DNA of 64,000 nt from Haloferula sp. BvORR071 (GCF_000739615.1 NZ_BATP01000057.1:1-64000); one strand, 5' to 3'; counted from the first letter of the stretch, positions 28,773-37,041 are shown. The notes: generated by a model from the sequence alone, not told the origin. Program-made: numbers and translations.

Positions 28773-29369
28773 GTGAAAAACCCTCTCCCTGCCAACCTTG
28801 CCCTCGCGTTGCTTCTAGCCGCGCCCTTGGCCTCCGCCGAAACCCCGGCGTCAGAGCCTACGCCAGCTCCGGCTCCCGCGCCGGCACCGGCCCCCACCAC
28901 TGCCAACGCCATCGGCACCATCACGGCCGCGAAGGAGCGCGTCGAATTGGACCGCAAGATGAGCGTGGACTACAGCTACGCCGCCGATACCAGCCTGGTC
29001 CTCGTGGTCCACGGCGTGGAAATGAACGGCGCCGCGGCTACCGGCCCGAAGCAAGCGGTCGGCGGCGAACTCCGCGTGCAGGGCAACCAGATCAAAATCC
29101 TGCCCAAGGAGATCTACGGCGAGAAAGGCGCGGTCGAAACCGTCAAGGTCTTCTCCGTCCGCTACATCATCCCCAAGCTGCAGCCCGGCATCTACCGCCT
29201 GCTCCACGATGACTCCGCGGCTGAGGGCGAGGACCGCGTCATCGACATCAGCCTGGACCTCCGCAAGCCGGTCAAAAAGACCCTGATCGTCAGCGGCAAA
29301 ACCGTCTCCCCGCCACCGCCGCCCGCCCCGGCGCCGCCTCCTGCTCCCGTGATCCGCGAGGACCCCTAG
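28773..29369 (+). CDS. Secreted proline-rich hypothetical protein
   Basis: A 198-residue protein that starts with GTG at 28773. A signal peptide is followed by an Ala-Pro repeat linker (PAPAPAPAPAP), a compact domain of about 120 residues rich in beta-strand pattern, and a Pro-rich tail. It is divergent from the PSCyt1 gene, with about 120 bp shared upstream. No family was recognised. The low-complexity linkers suggest an envelope or cell-wall location. Confidence 0.65.
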   Translation: MKNPLPANLALALLLAAPLASAETPASEPTPAPAPAPAPAPTTANAIGTITAAKERVELDRKMSVDYSYAADTSLVLVVHGVEMNGAAATGPKQAVGGELRVQGNQIKILPKEIYGEKGAVETVKVFSVRYIIPKLQPGIYRLLHDDSAAEGEDRVIDISLDLRKPVKKTLIVSGKTVSPPPPPAPAPPPAPVIREDP

Positions 29370-29395
29370 GCCGGGACCCCAAATCAATCGGGATC

Positions 29396-29440
29396 TGAGA
29401 TTTCAAATTTGAGATTTGAGATTTCGGATTGGGAATTTCG
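29396..29440. repeat. AT-rich dispersed repeat (second copy type)
   Basis: GAGATTTCAAATTTGAGATT and following words repeat the style of the element at 11805-11838. The surrounding gap 29370-29619 holds no supported gene. Confidence 0.6.
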
Positions 29441-29619
29441 AAACCCATCATCCCATCGCCGCGGATCACTTGATGGCAGGTCCAATCCCGCCATTCACCC
29501 GGATCACGTCTTCCGTTCCGCGGGCGAGCCGATTTTTCCCCTGAATAAGGCGCGGGCCGCCGCGTCCTACAAATGCAGGGCTTTCGCTCCGCGCCGTAAA
29601 ACGCTATCCATAAGCTGTC

Positions 29620-30342
29620 ATGAAAGCCGTGTTGCTGCTCTCCTCGCTGCTCCTTTCCTTGCTCCTGCCGGTCTCCGCCCAGGTCAGGCGCACCGAGCGC
29701 AAGTCGCTGATTGATCGCGACCCGGACGTGGTGCACCTCGCGGAGTCCGTGAAGGATCCGATCGAGCTGCGGGTCATCAAGGAAGCCACCGTCTTCTCCG
29801 ACAAGAACGGCAAGACCAAGCTCGGCATGCTCCAGGCCGACCAAACCGTGATTCTCGAGGCCATGACCGACCGCGCCTACAAGGTCCGCGGCAAGGGCGA
29901 GAAGAACGGCATCTCCGGCTGGGTCGGCCCCCAGAACTTCGCCTCGAAGGACCCGAACTTCGTCGAGAATCTCAAGAAGCTCCACAAGCGCCAGCTCGAG
30001 GTCCAACAGCTCATCGACGAGAAGCAGCTCGCCATCGGCATGAGCCCCGATGAAGTCGAAAAATCCCGCGGTGCCCCGACCAAGAAGCAGGCCAGGATGA
30101 CCGCCAAAGGCGAGTCCGGCCACTGGGAGTACATTGAATACGAGCAGATCTCCCACTACCAATACGTCCGCGACCCGGTCTCCGGCCAAGTCTTCCGCAC
30201 CCTCGCCAGCGTCACCCGGGAGGAGAAGAACAAGACGGTGGTCGAATTCGAGAACGGTGCCGTGACCTCCTTGGAGCAGAGCGAGCAGAATGCTGCCTCC
30301 CCGGTCAAAATCATCGTCCCTCCGGTGGTTTTCGTGTGGTGA
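29620..30342 (+). CDS. Secreted SH3-like / SmpA-like hypothetical protein
   Basis: A 240-residue protein with signal peptide. Residues about 50-115 resemble a bacterial SH3-like domain (ATVFSDKNGKTKLGML...GISGWVGPQNF). Residues about 145-225 begin with IGMSPDEVEKSRGAPT, a BamE/SmpA-like start seen in small envelope proteins. The last 13 residues (PVKIIVPPVVFVW) are encoded by a sequence that recurs at 32705-32785 outside any such gene, so the C-terminus may be derived from a dispersed repeat. Confidence 0.65.
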   Translation: MKAVLLLSSLLLSLLLPVSAQVRRTERKSLIDRDPDVVHLAESVKDPIELRVIKEATVFSDKNGKTKLGMLQADQTVILEAMTDRAYKVRGKGEKNGISGWVGPQNFASKDPNFVENLKKLHKRQLEVQQLIDEKQLAIGMSPDEVEKSRGAPTKKQARMTAKGESGHWEYIEYEQISHYQYVRDPVSGQVFRTLASVTREEKNKTVVEFENGAVTSLEQSEQNAASPVKIIVPPVVFVW

Positions 30343-30390
30343 GCGGCCCGTCATGGGGAGGATCACTTGAACTGCCCCCTTCGGCGCGTG
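30300..30390. repeat. Dispersed repeat overlapping a gene end, copy 1
   Basis: This stretch, including the stop codon of the preceding gene, matches 32705-32785 at most positions. Both contain CCGGTGGTTTTCGTGTGG and then GGCCCGT-ATGGGGAG. The match continues beyond the stop, so the repeat is not a conserved protein domain. Confidence 0.75.
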
Positions 30391-30393
30391 GCT

Positions 30394-30786
30394 CTATTGT
30401 TCCACTCGGTCCGGCTCTGGATACCTCTGCGGAACCTGAGGGTCGTAGAATCCACATCCGAAATCGTGCGCCACATCAATGATCCGGTTCAGGATCTCGG
30501 TGTGATCCAGCAGCTTGTATCCGCAGGTAACAACGATCAGATGGATTCTCCGTTCGTCGGCGTGGCAGAAGTTGACTTCGAATCCGGAATCCAGCCCGCG
30601 CCATATCAGTTGCCCGAAATTGCGTTCTATTTCTGGAAACTCCTTCTCGAATCGAGCGATGACATCCTCCTTGGCAAAGGACTCCACCTCGGGGTCGGGT
30701 TGCTCCCGGGAAAGCTCATCCACGCGCTGCCCCGCATCGCCATGGAAGGGACGTTTTTCACGCCAGAAGTATAGGTCGTAGCTCAT
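30394..30786 (-). CDS. Small hypothetical protein, MSYDLYFW type
   Basis: A 130-residue soluble acidic protein. It begins MSYDLYFW, a start shared by a group of small bacterial proteins often found singly or among immunity-like genes. There is no signal peptide or membrane helix. It lies at the edge of an island of small, less GC-rich orphan genes. The immunity idea is an inference from neighbourhood only. Confidence 0.55.
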   Translation of the reverse strand: MSYDLYFWREKRPFHGDAGQRVDELSREQPDPEVESFAKEDVIARFEKEFPEIERNFGQLIWRGLDSGFEVNFCHADERRIHLIVVTCGYKLLDHTEILNRIIDVAHDFGCGFYDPQVPQRYPEPDRVEQ

Positions 30787-30843
30787 GCCAGTATTGCTGA
30801 AAGACCGAAGCGCAGCGACCCGGCCCTTCGTGGCAGCGCTTGC

Positions 30844-31335
30844 TTAGGCGCGTTCCGGTTGGAGTATTTGGGCGTCATGCTTGCGGAGGTAAGAAAGTAG
30901 CTGCGGCCAGTAGGCTCTGTCGATGGAGCAGAGCTCGCGGTCGAGTCTGGCCCAATGCTGAATTACGCTTTCTGGAAGCCGCTCAATGAATGCCTCTCTC
31001 GCGGTGTCATCAGCTGGCACGGCACCGGATGGGAATACTGAACACGCACGATTGAAGACGTCGGCGGCGTGGTGAAACGCAAGGGCTCGGGAAACGGCGG
31101 CAGTGTGTCTCCCGGACGGGTTGAGGAAGAACTGGAAGTGACCTCCGTTGCCGACCTCGCCCTGATAGAGCAGGTAAAGATGAACGTGAAATTCGGGCTC
31201 AGAGAAGCCGAAGAACTCGCGGTCCTCGGAAACGCCTTCGCGGCAAGCCCACATGTCACAAAGCGTGTGAACGGCCTCCATCGGCTCGGTGTGAAAGAGC
31301 AAGCGCTCAATGTAGCAGTGCGCGAATTTCGCCAT
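30844..31335 (-). CDS. DUF4375 (DMP19-like) family protein
   Basis: A 163-residue protein when started at the ATG at 31335. The core EFHVHLYLLYQGEVGNGGHF plus QFFLNPSG and a following ALAFHHAADVFN helix match the DUF4375 pattern (NGG-x-QFF-N-x-SG). Members occur often in polymorphic-toxin immunity loci. An earlier start at 31371 lies inside a repeat and is less likely. No toxin gene is adjacent. Confidence 0.6.
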   Translation of the reverse strand: MAKFAHCYIERLLFHTEPMEAVHTLCDMWACREGVSEDREFFGFSEPEFHVHLYLLYQGEVGNGGHFQFFLNPSGRHTAAVSRALAFHHAADVFNRACSVFPSGAVPADDTAREAFIERLPESVIQHWARLDRELCSIDRAYWPQLLSYLRKHDAQILQPERA

Positions 31336-31350
31336 GCGCGAGGAAGGTGA

Positions 31351-31432
31351 ATGGGGTAACAGTTCTCGCATTTTCACATGGGCTGCGACAACCCTTGAAC
31401 GACTTTGAAATGCGAGGGACGGATCCCGGGTG
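31351..31432. repeat. REP-like repeat, copy 1
   Basis: The core GTTCTCGCATTTTCACATGG (31362-31381) and a complementary GAAATGCGAGG arm (31411-31421) flank a conserved GCGACAACCCTTGAACGACT loop. Related copies occur at 32326-32400 and 33385-33460, and partial arms at 32670-32700 and 32800-32820. Confidence 0.7.
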
Positions 31433-31450
31433 ATCGCCATTCTTAACGCC

Positions 31451-31969
31451 CTAAGTATGCATCCTGTTTGCTGCCAACCATGCGAAAAATAACTCAAAGC
31501 ATCTAACATCAACCCCTCCGATCGTCCGGGCACTGTCACCGCTGTAGGCCAATTTTTGCGAAATCCAATCCTGCCGATCTAAAGACCGAACGACGAACTC
31601 ATAAAGCAATTTTGGACCGCCTTGAGGCTCCCTGTAGTAAACCTTGCAGATCCGATCGGATCCAGATGCATGACTGAGGTTCCAACCATGCACAGAGAAC
31701 AGCAAGTCTTCACCCTGGTAAACATGGAGGCTTCCAAACAAAATGGACCTCCAGGCAAAGGTGAAGCGTTTTCCAAACGCCGAAAACTTCCCGGCGCGCC
31801 TGCTGGAGCTTAATCTGAAATTTTTTGAGACAACGACGGATCGTGCAAGGAAAGGAACACGTGACGATCTGATCAAAAGAGTTTCAGGGTGACGAGGGGC
31901 CCCATCGATAGAGCACTGGATGTATTTGGTCGCCCCTCTGAACTTGGCGTATTCGACAATTAAAAGCAT
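31451..31969 (-). CDS. Hypothetical protein of the small-gene island
   Basis: A 172-residue basic protein with no signal peptide. Codon use is more relaxed and lower in GC than in the flanking core genes, consistent with recent acquisition. It is followed by a REP-like repeat and then the DUF4375 gene. No family was recognised. Confidence 0.45.
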   Translation of the reverse strand: MLLIVEYAKFRGATKYIQCSIDGAPRHPETLLIRSSRVPFLARSVVVSKNFRLSSSRRAGKFSAFGKRFTFAWRSILFGSLHVYQGEDLLFSVHGWNLSHASGSDRICKVYYREPQGGPKLLYEFVVRSLDRQDWISQKLAYSGDSARTIGGVDVRCFELFFAWLAANRMHT

Positions 31970-31994
31970 GGCTCTTGGTTCTCGACTGACGCGG

Positions 31995-32318
31995 CTATCT
32001 CGATCGGCGGATCATCTCGTAGCGTTCGTCGCTCCAACCGAAGTTTGTCTGCGACATGATCTGAATCCCATGCGACTCAATCAGCTGCCGGGCCTCAATC
32101 GTGAAATCGCGGGCCGCGAATAATGCAGAACCGCCGCTCTCTGCGGAAAGCTTTCGAAGCGCCTTGCGAGTTGAGCCCGAACTCACAACCTCGTCGTCGA
32201 AAACAACGAGCGTAGTCGGCTCCGGGAGATGAAGGCTCGCCGCGAACTCTGCGAGACTACGGGGGAGCATCTTCGCCAACTTTGCGTTGCTGACTCGTTT
32301 GGTGATCGTGAGAGACAC
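31995..32318 (-). CDS. Hypothetical protein, restriction-endonuclease-like hint
   Basis: A 107-residue protein starting with GTG. The segment GGSALFAARDFTIEARQLIE, then SHGIQIM, is reminiscent of the Mrr-like nuclease core (vvvT-x-x-F-T-x-x-A), but the catalytic D-QxK pair is not visible, so this is weak. The first 13 residues (SLTITKRVSNAK) are nearly the same as a short peptide encoded just before the gene at 32881-33336. Confidence 0.45.
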   Translation of the reverse strand: MSLTITKRVSNAKLAKMLPRSLAEFAASLHLPEPTTLVVFDDEVVSSGSTRKALRKLSAESGGSALFAARDFTIEARQLIESHGIQIMSQTNFGWSDERYEMIRRSR

Positions 32319-32325
32319 GGCATCT

Positions 32326-32400
32326 GAAGGATGGGGTCAGTTCTGGCATTTTCACACCGGCGGCAACAACCCTCGAACGGCTTTAAAAGTGAGAACCCCA
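32326..32400. repeat. REP-like repeat, copy 2
   Basis: The copy runs from GATGGGGTCAGTTCTGGCAT to AGAACCCCATC. The two ends are imperfect inverted repeats around a loop containing GGCAACAACCCTCGAACGG. It lies directly upstream of the gene at 31995-32318. Confidence 0.7.
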
Positions 32401-32470
32401 TCAGCTTGAGGCCTTTCGCAGGGACTCTCCGGTGAGCCGGAGCGAGCTGCGATCCCTTCGGGATCGGAGG

Positions 32471-32603
32471 AAGTGGCGCGGCCTCTCCTGAGCCGCGACC
32501 GTGGGCGTAATCCATTGATCCTCTGGTGTTCTCAGCAGGAGAGTCCCCCCATTCTCCAGAAAGGACACCGCTTGAACTTTCAAAGCTGTGGGATCGGGGT
32601 CGC
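32471..32603. mobile_element. MITE-like family copy A, right end missing
   Basis: It starts with AAGTGGCGCGGCCTCTCC and continues through AGCCGCGACCGTG, then shares an interior GCAGGAGAGTCCCCCCATTC with copy B. It loses similarity after about 32603, where the opposite terminal repeat should be. It is therefore a truncated member of the family seen at 33482 and 35193. Confidence 0.75.
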
Positions 32604-32704
32604 GTGCGTGGTCGGGGTCGGTTCTCGTACTTGCTAACATTGTGTGGGCCGGGGTTGTGCATTGGAGGCCATGTGAAAATGCGAGAACCGACCCCGACCA
32701 CGGA

Positions 32705-32785
32705 GGTCAGAATCATCGTCCCACCGGTGGTTTTCGTGTGGAGCTGCGAGGGGCCCGTGATGGGGAGCATCGCTTGAACCGCGGC
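32705..32785. repeat. Dispersed repeat, copy 2 (gene-tail repeat)
   Basis: This stretch matches the 3' end of the gene at 29620-30342 and its downstream bases. Here it is not part of a similar gene. A partial REP-like arm lies immediately before it (32670-32700) and another after it (32800-32820). Confidence 0.75.
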
Positions 32786-32880
32786 GGGTCGCGGGTGATG
32801 TTAGAATGCGAGGGCTGACCCCATCGATCGGTTTTTCGGCTGGTGGCACGCGCCGTGCCATCGGCTGGCGCACAGTTTTT

Positions 32881-33336
32881 TCACGGGCCATGCGAATCGG
32901 GGTCGAACGCAGTAAACCGTGGGCGCTTTGTGTCATAGCGCCCACGTTCAAATATGGAGACAGTCCGCCCCTCATCGGCGACTTCGTGAAAGCCGCCTAA
33001 ACGCATACCAAGTCCCATAAGCATGACGAATCCCACCCAGAGATGAGAGTCGCTATCCAGTTTTAGCAGTTTATTCAGAGCGGCGGGGTCTTCGAGAAGA
33101 TCAATCCCGTTCAGGGTCAGCCTTCCATTGAAATGCTTGTCGAAGCCGATCTGTGTCAAACATCCATTCGCATCGAAAGCAAACGCTAGGCCGGGATATT
33201 CCAATTCAACGGCACCAAGAGGAAATGGCCGCTTGGATCGAAACTTGGGGGCTCCTAAATGGTCTTCCACGAGTGCCTCAGTAACGCCAAATCGAAAGGG
33301 CTCAACGCCACGGTGAGGGATGATCTCAAGATTCAC
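32881..33336 (-). CDS. Hypothetical protein of the small-gene island
   Basis: A 151-residue protein that starts with GTG at 33336. The start is inferred from VNLEIIPHRGVEPFRFGVTE, because residues further upstream come from a repeat. The GxxPFRFG motif near the N-terminus followed by an alpha/beta pattern resembles small proteins of unknown role common near toxin-immunity loci. The GTG overlaps the stop of a short upstream reading frame (VSLTITQRVTNAK, stop TGA), giving a GTGA overlap that could couple translation. Confidence 0.5.
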   Translation of the reverse strand: MNLEIIPHRGVEPFRFGVTEALVEDHLGAPKFRSKRPFPLGAVELEYPGLAFAFDANGCLTQIGFDKHFNGRLTLNGIDLLEDPAALNKLLKLDSDSHLWVGFVMLMGLGMRLGGFHEVADEGRTVSIFERGRYDTKRPRFTAFDPDSHGP

Positions 33337-33384
33337 TTTGCGTTGGTGACTCGTTGGGTGATCGTGAGAGACACGGCGTGTGAT

Positions 33385-33460
33385 GGATGGGGCCAGTTCT
33401 GGCATTTTCACAGGGGCGGCGACAACTCTTGAGCGACCTTAAAATGCGAAAACCCCATCA
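33385..33460. repeat. REP-like repeat, copy 3
   Basis: This copy contains GATGGGGCCAGTTCTGGCAT at its left end and AAAATGCGAAAACCCCATC at its right end, which are imperfect inverted arms. The loop GGCGGCGACAACTCTTGAGC is conserved with the other copies. Confidence 0.7.
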
Positions 33461-33481
33461 TCTTGATGGGCTTTCGCGGGG

Positions 33482-33651
33482 AAGTGGCGCGGCCTCTCCT
33501 GAGCCGCGACTGTGGATGTGCTCCCTGACCGCCGAATCCTATCAGCAGGAGAGTTCCCCCATTCTACAGAAAAGACGCCGCTTGAACTTCCAAAGCTGCG
33601 GGGTAGGGGGGGAATTCCCCCAGTCGCGGCTCGGGAGAGACCGCCCCACTT
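33482..33651. mobile_element. MITE-like family copy B, complete
   Basis: A 170-bp element with inverted ends. The left end begins AAGTGGCGCGGCCTCTCC and the right end is its complement with a few changes, ending CCACTT at 33651. The interior has GCAGGAGAGTTCCCCCATTC shared with copy A. No ORF is carried. Confidence 0.8.
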
Positions 33652-33853
33652 CCAACTCTTCCGCCCCCGCCTTCGCCCGACAGACCTCGTTTTCCACCAA
33701 CCAAGCCCCCGCTGACCCGAAATTCCTCCACATTCGCCCGGAACTGAGGGTTTCGGGTTGAAACCTTGCCCGGAAGTGATGCCTTTGGAAAAGGATCGCC
33801 GACCGTGCGCGCCGCGAGGCAGGCTCGGGCGGCATTTTATCCTCAGCTCCAAT

Positions 33854-34513
33854 ATGAAAAAACCAGCAATCGTAAAACCCGCCTCCGGCTTCACCCTGGT
33901 GGAGCTGATGGTGGTGATCGTAATCATGATCGTTCTCGTCGCCTTGGGATCCGCCATGTTCATCAGCGTGAGGAACAAGTCCCAGTTGACCGCCAGTGTC
34001 GCCAATCTCCGGGACCTCGGCGTGAAGATCGAAGGCTACAGCCAGGACAACGCCGGTGTCCTGCCGGTCTACAAGGACAACACCCAGAACCTCTACTGGT
34101 GGGGCATGCTCGTCCCCGGCAATGACATCAACAATGAGTCCTTGCTGATGGTCTTCAAGAGCCCCGCGCACAAGGAGTTCGACCCGAAGAAGATCGAGCA
34201 GACCATTTCCTACGGCTGGAATGCCCACGTCTGCGGCCGCTCCGAGGATTCCACCGGTGGTGAAGGCCCGAAGCGCAAGGTCAGCTTCAAGAACCCCGGC
34301 TCCAACCTGGTGCTCACCGAAAGCCCGCGTGTCAATGGCATGGGTCTCTTGGACGACTCCAACCTGCCTGATCCCAAGCGCTACAAGGGTAAGGCCGCCG
34401 CCCTGATGCTCGACGGCTCCGCCAAGCAGCTGGATATCGAGACCGAATTCAAGCGCGGCAACTCGAAGTGGCTCCTCACCGAGGAAGAGCGCGACGCCAA
34501 GGGCATCAACTGA
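33854..34513 (+). CDS. Type II secretion / type IV pilus-like pseudopilin
   Basis: A 219-residue protein with a class III leader: KPASGFTLVELMVVIVIMIV, where prepilin peptidase cuts after Gly and methylates Phe, with Glu at +5. The hydrophobic helix is followed by a globular domain similar to the DUF1559-type pseudopilins abundant in this superphylum, ending near an AALMLDGSAKQL strand. The ATG at 33854 is chosen because it gives a normal leader; an upstream ATG would add 32 residues. It is not next to other secretion genes. Confidence 0.85.
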   Translation: MKKPAIVKPASGFTLVELMVVIVIMIVLVALGSAMFISVRNKSQLTASVANLRDLGVKIEGYSQDNAGVLPVYKDNTQNLYWWGMLVPGNDINNESLLMVFKSPAHKEFDPKKIEQTISYGWNAHVCGRSEDSTGGEGPKRKVSFKNPGSNLVLTESPRVNGMGLLDDSNLPDPKRYKGKAAALMLDGSAKQLDIETEFKRGNSKWLLTEEERDAKGIN

Positions 34514-34524
34514 TCCTGCCCCGC

Positions 34525-35133
34525 CTACGCCGTCGCTCCGGCATGAGCGGCGGCAATCCCGCGCAGCTTCTGCTGCACAGCTTCAGGCCCTTCGTCCGTG
34601 GACACCACATGGACGAAGGGTTCTTCTTTGAGGGCCAGGAAGATCTCGCGGCAACGCGCCAGAGAGTCCCGCTTCTCGAACTCATTCGCGGTATCCCCGC
34701 GGGCACCGATCCGCGACAACGCGGTATCCACATCCAGATCCAGGATCATCAGCAGGTCCGGCTTCGGCGCGAAGGCCTCGTTCTTCGCCCGGATCGCCAG
34801 CGGATCGAAGCCCCGCGAGCCTTGGTAGGCCATGGTGGAAAAGTAGTAGCGGTCGAGAATGACCACCTTGCCTGCGGCCAGGGCAGGGGAGATCAGCTCC
34901 TCCACGTGCTGGCGGCGGTCCTTCAGGAATAGCTCCAGCTCCTCATCCGGCGACAGCCGCCCCGTTGCCGCCGTGGCCCGGATCTGGCGGCCCCAGGGTC
35001 CGTCCGTCGGCTCCCGGCTCGCCACCACTTCGCGTCCCTGCGTACGGAACCATTCGGCCAGCAATTGCGTCTGGGTGGACTTGCCGGTGCCGTCGATGCC
35101 TTCGAGAACGATAAAGAGACCTGCTTGCTTCAT
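34525..35133 (-). CDS. tmk: Thymidylate kinase
   Basis: A 202-residue P-loop kinase that phosphorylates dTMP to dTDP. It has the Walker A loop EGIDGTGKST, the REPTDGPWG substrate loop (Asp/Arg pair of the TMPK family), ELELFLKDRRQHVEELI, the DRY motif in VVILDRYYFSTMAYQGSRG, and a LID region with RGDTANEFEKRD. Length is standard. It converges with the pseudopilin gene, and the stops are 11 bp apart. Confidence 0.93.
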   Translation of the reverse strand: MKQAGLFIVLEGIDGTGKSTQTQLLAEWFRTQGREVVASREPTDGPWGRQIRATAATGRLSPDEELELFLKDRRQHVEELISPALAAGKVVILDRYYFSTMAYQGSRGFDPLAIRAKNEAFAPKPDLLMILDLDVDTALSRIGARGDTANEFEKRDSLARCREIFLALKEEPFVHVVSTDEGPEAVQQKLRGIAAAHAGATA

Positions 35134-35192
35134 TCAGTCGGGAGAGTGCCGGACGCTCCCAAACGAGGGCGAGAAGGGCAAGGGCGCATTCC

Positions 35193-35360
35193 AAGTGGCG
35201 CGGCCTCTCCTGAGCCGCGACCGTGAAGATCCATCCTATCTCATAGCCCTGGAAGTCCTGGCGTCCTCCTTTCTGGAGAATTGGGGGGACTTTCCTGCCA
35301 AGACTACTGGGGACCGGGGAGCACGTTCACAGTCGCGGCTCAGGAGAGGCCGCGCCACTT
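35193..35360. mobile_element. MITE-like family copy C, complete, inverted interior
   Basis: A 168-bp element with almost perfect inverted ends of about 33 bp. It begins AAGTGGCGCGGCCTCTCC at 35193 and ends with the complement at 35360. The interior (TTCTGGAGAATTGGGGGGAC) is the reverse complement of the interior of copies A and B, so this copy is inserted in the opposite orientation. It lies between tmk and the ABC operon. Confidence 0.85.
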
Positions 35361-35370
35361 CGCGTCCCCC

Positions 35371-37041
35371 TCACGGCGGTGGCAACTCCACGATCATGGG
35401 AGCGTCCTCGAAGCTGGCGGCGAAGACGTAGATCTTGGCCCTTTTGAGCATCTCAATGCGCTTGATTTGCTCCGGGCTGTCGGCCGCACCCGCGTCGAAA
35501 CTGAAGGAGCCACGCCGGGCGAGGAACACTTTGTCATTGATGCTGCTATCATATCCCATGCGATCCACGGCATAGGCCTGCTTCCCCGATTCATCGATGA
35601 TCACGAGCCGGAGGTCCACCCAGCCGCCATAGTAATCATCCTGATCTTGTCCGAACCAAGGCCCGCCGTCTTGCCAGAGCTTCTCCCTGTAGTAGTGCAA
35701 CTGGATCACATGGTGCCCGTTCTCCCGTTCCGCCAGGGGTGACAGCTTGATCGCGCCACCTTGGACGAGCTTGAAGCTCGCGCTGTGCTTGCTTTCGCAA
35801 CTGCCCAGCAAGCTCCATCGCATCGGCGGTGATACCCATCCCTGCCATGTGGAAGTCTTGAACAGTTCGGGGGTCAGCTTGCGGTATTCCATCGGCCGCC
35901 GCTCTTCGCCTGAGTTTTGGCCGCGGGGGATCGAGGCTCCCGGCCGCAAGATCACCGGCGGCGATGTGGGGCGATTGAGATTGGCCTGCCAGTATTCGAA
36001 GTGCTGGTGCGGCGGAAGTTGGCTCCGCATGCTTTGCCAGATCGCGTCTTCCCCCCACAGCAACTTGCCGCCGCTCCGGTAAGCTTGCGCCTCCAGATAG
36101 CGGATGCCCCCGTGCTCCGGATCCTTCTCATCCCGCACCTCGTAGCTGGTCAGATACTCGCGCTCATTTTCGCCCCCCCACTGCGCGTGGATATTGAAGA
36201 AAGCGTATTGCCCCTCCTCCAGGCCATCCACGCTGACCAGATCGGAGACGGGAATCCAATTGCCGGAGCTTTCAGCCAGGGGCTTGCGCGTCAGCTTGAC
36301 CGGTGATGGCCGCCTGGAGCGGCTGGCCGCGAGCTCCTCGTATCGCCCCTGGCGGTCAGGTGCCTTGAAGAAATCGCCATAGGCATAGAGCCACGGCAGC
36401 AGGGCTCCGGTCGCGGCACCGAAGAACAGCCCGAGCTGGCGACGTCGCGGCACCGCAGCGAGCCACCAGATCAGGGGATACAAGATTCCGGCGCTCAGGG
36501 CGATGGTTCGCACCGGCGTGAGATAGACCTCACGCTCCGGCTCCGGATCCAGCCCCATGCGCGCCCAATACATCAGCCCCCAGGAGAAGATGGGCGAGGT
36601 CAAGATCGCGACCCAGGCCGTCGAGCGCCAGTGTTGGTTGGTGGCGGCGATGGTGCCGGCCAAGCCGGTGGCTGAGATGAAGGCCCACAGCGGCAAGGTC
36701 AGGAGGGCGATGCCATAGGAAATCGCGCGCCAGCTGAAGTTGAAGAGCCAGCAATAGGTCAGCACCGCGAGCGCCACACCCGCCAGCACCAGCAGATGAA
36801 TCCATATCACCCGCAGGAACGCATGACCGGGCCCCGGAGGCAGGCAGCGGTGGAAGGCGCGGTCATCGTAGGGCGCGGCACTGCGCACCACATTCCAAGT
36901 GAACACGCTGACGATGAGCGGCAAGGCACCCAATGAATAGAAGCCCCAGAGTTGGGCACGATCATCCGGCCACAGCAGAGCCAGAGCGAAGATGGCCACG
37001 ATCACAAGGGCCAGGAAGCGGGCGAAGGGTGAGTAGGGCAT
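35371..37041 (-). CDS. Large membrane protein of ABC operon, paralog 2
   Basis: A 556-residue protein. The first 235 residues hold about seven hydrophobic helices. The remaining 320 residues are soluble and hydrophilic. After helix two it carries SAAPYDDRAFHRCLPPG, a motif shared with the paralog just upstream. It starts 15 bp after that gene and is the last gene of the operon. In GntR/ABC operons of the Ytr type, this position is held by the permease, so it is a candidate membrane partner of the ATPase, but its sequence does not match a permease family I recognise. Confidence 0.75.
   Translation of the reverse strand: MPYSPFARFLALVIVAIFALALLWPDDRAQLWGFYSLGALPLIVSVFTWNVVRSAAPYDDRAFHRCLPPGPGHAFLRVIWIHLLVLAGVALAVLTYCWLFNFSWRAISYGIALLTLPLWAFISATGLAGTIAATNQHWRSTAWVAILTSPIFSWGLMYWARMGLDPEPEREVYLTPVRTIALSAGILYPLIWWLAAVPRRRQLGLFFGAATGALLPWLYAYGDFFKAPDRQGRYEELAASRSRRPSPVKLTRKPLAESSGNWIPVSDLVSVDGLEEGQYAFFNIHAQWGGENEREYLTSYEVRDEKDPEHGGIRYLEAQAYRSGGKLLWGEDAIWQSMRSQLPPHQHFEYWQANLNRPTSPPVILRPGASIPRGQNSGEERRPMEYRKLTPELFKTSTWQGWVSPPMRWSLLGSCESKHSASFKLVQGGAIKLSPLAERENGHHVIQLHYYREKLWQDGGPWFGQDQDDYYGGWVDLRLVIIDESGKQAYAVDRMGYDSSINDKVFLARRGSFSFDAGAADSPEQIKRIEMLKRAKIYVFAASFEDAPMIVELPPP

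Noticed and set aside
29290..30366. Long minus-strand ORF of 358 codons opposite the SH3-like gene.
   Set aside because: It is the antisense of a better-supported gene with signal peptide, and its composition is of the mirror type seen in GC-rich DNA.
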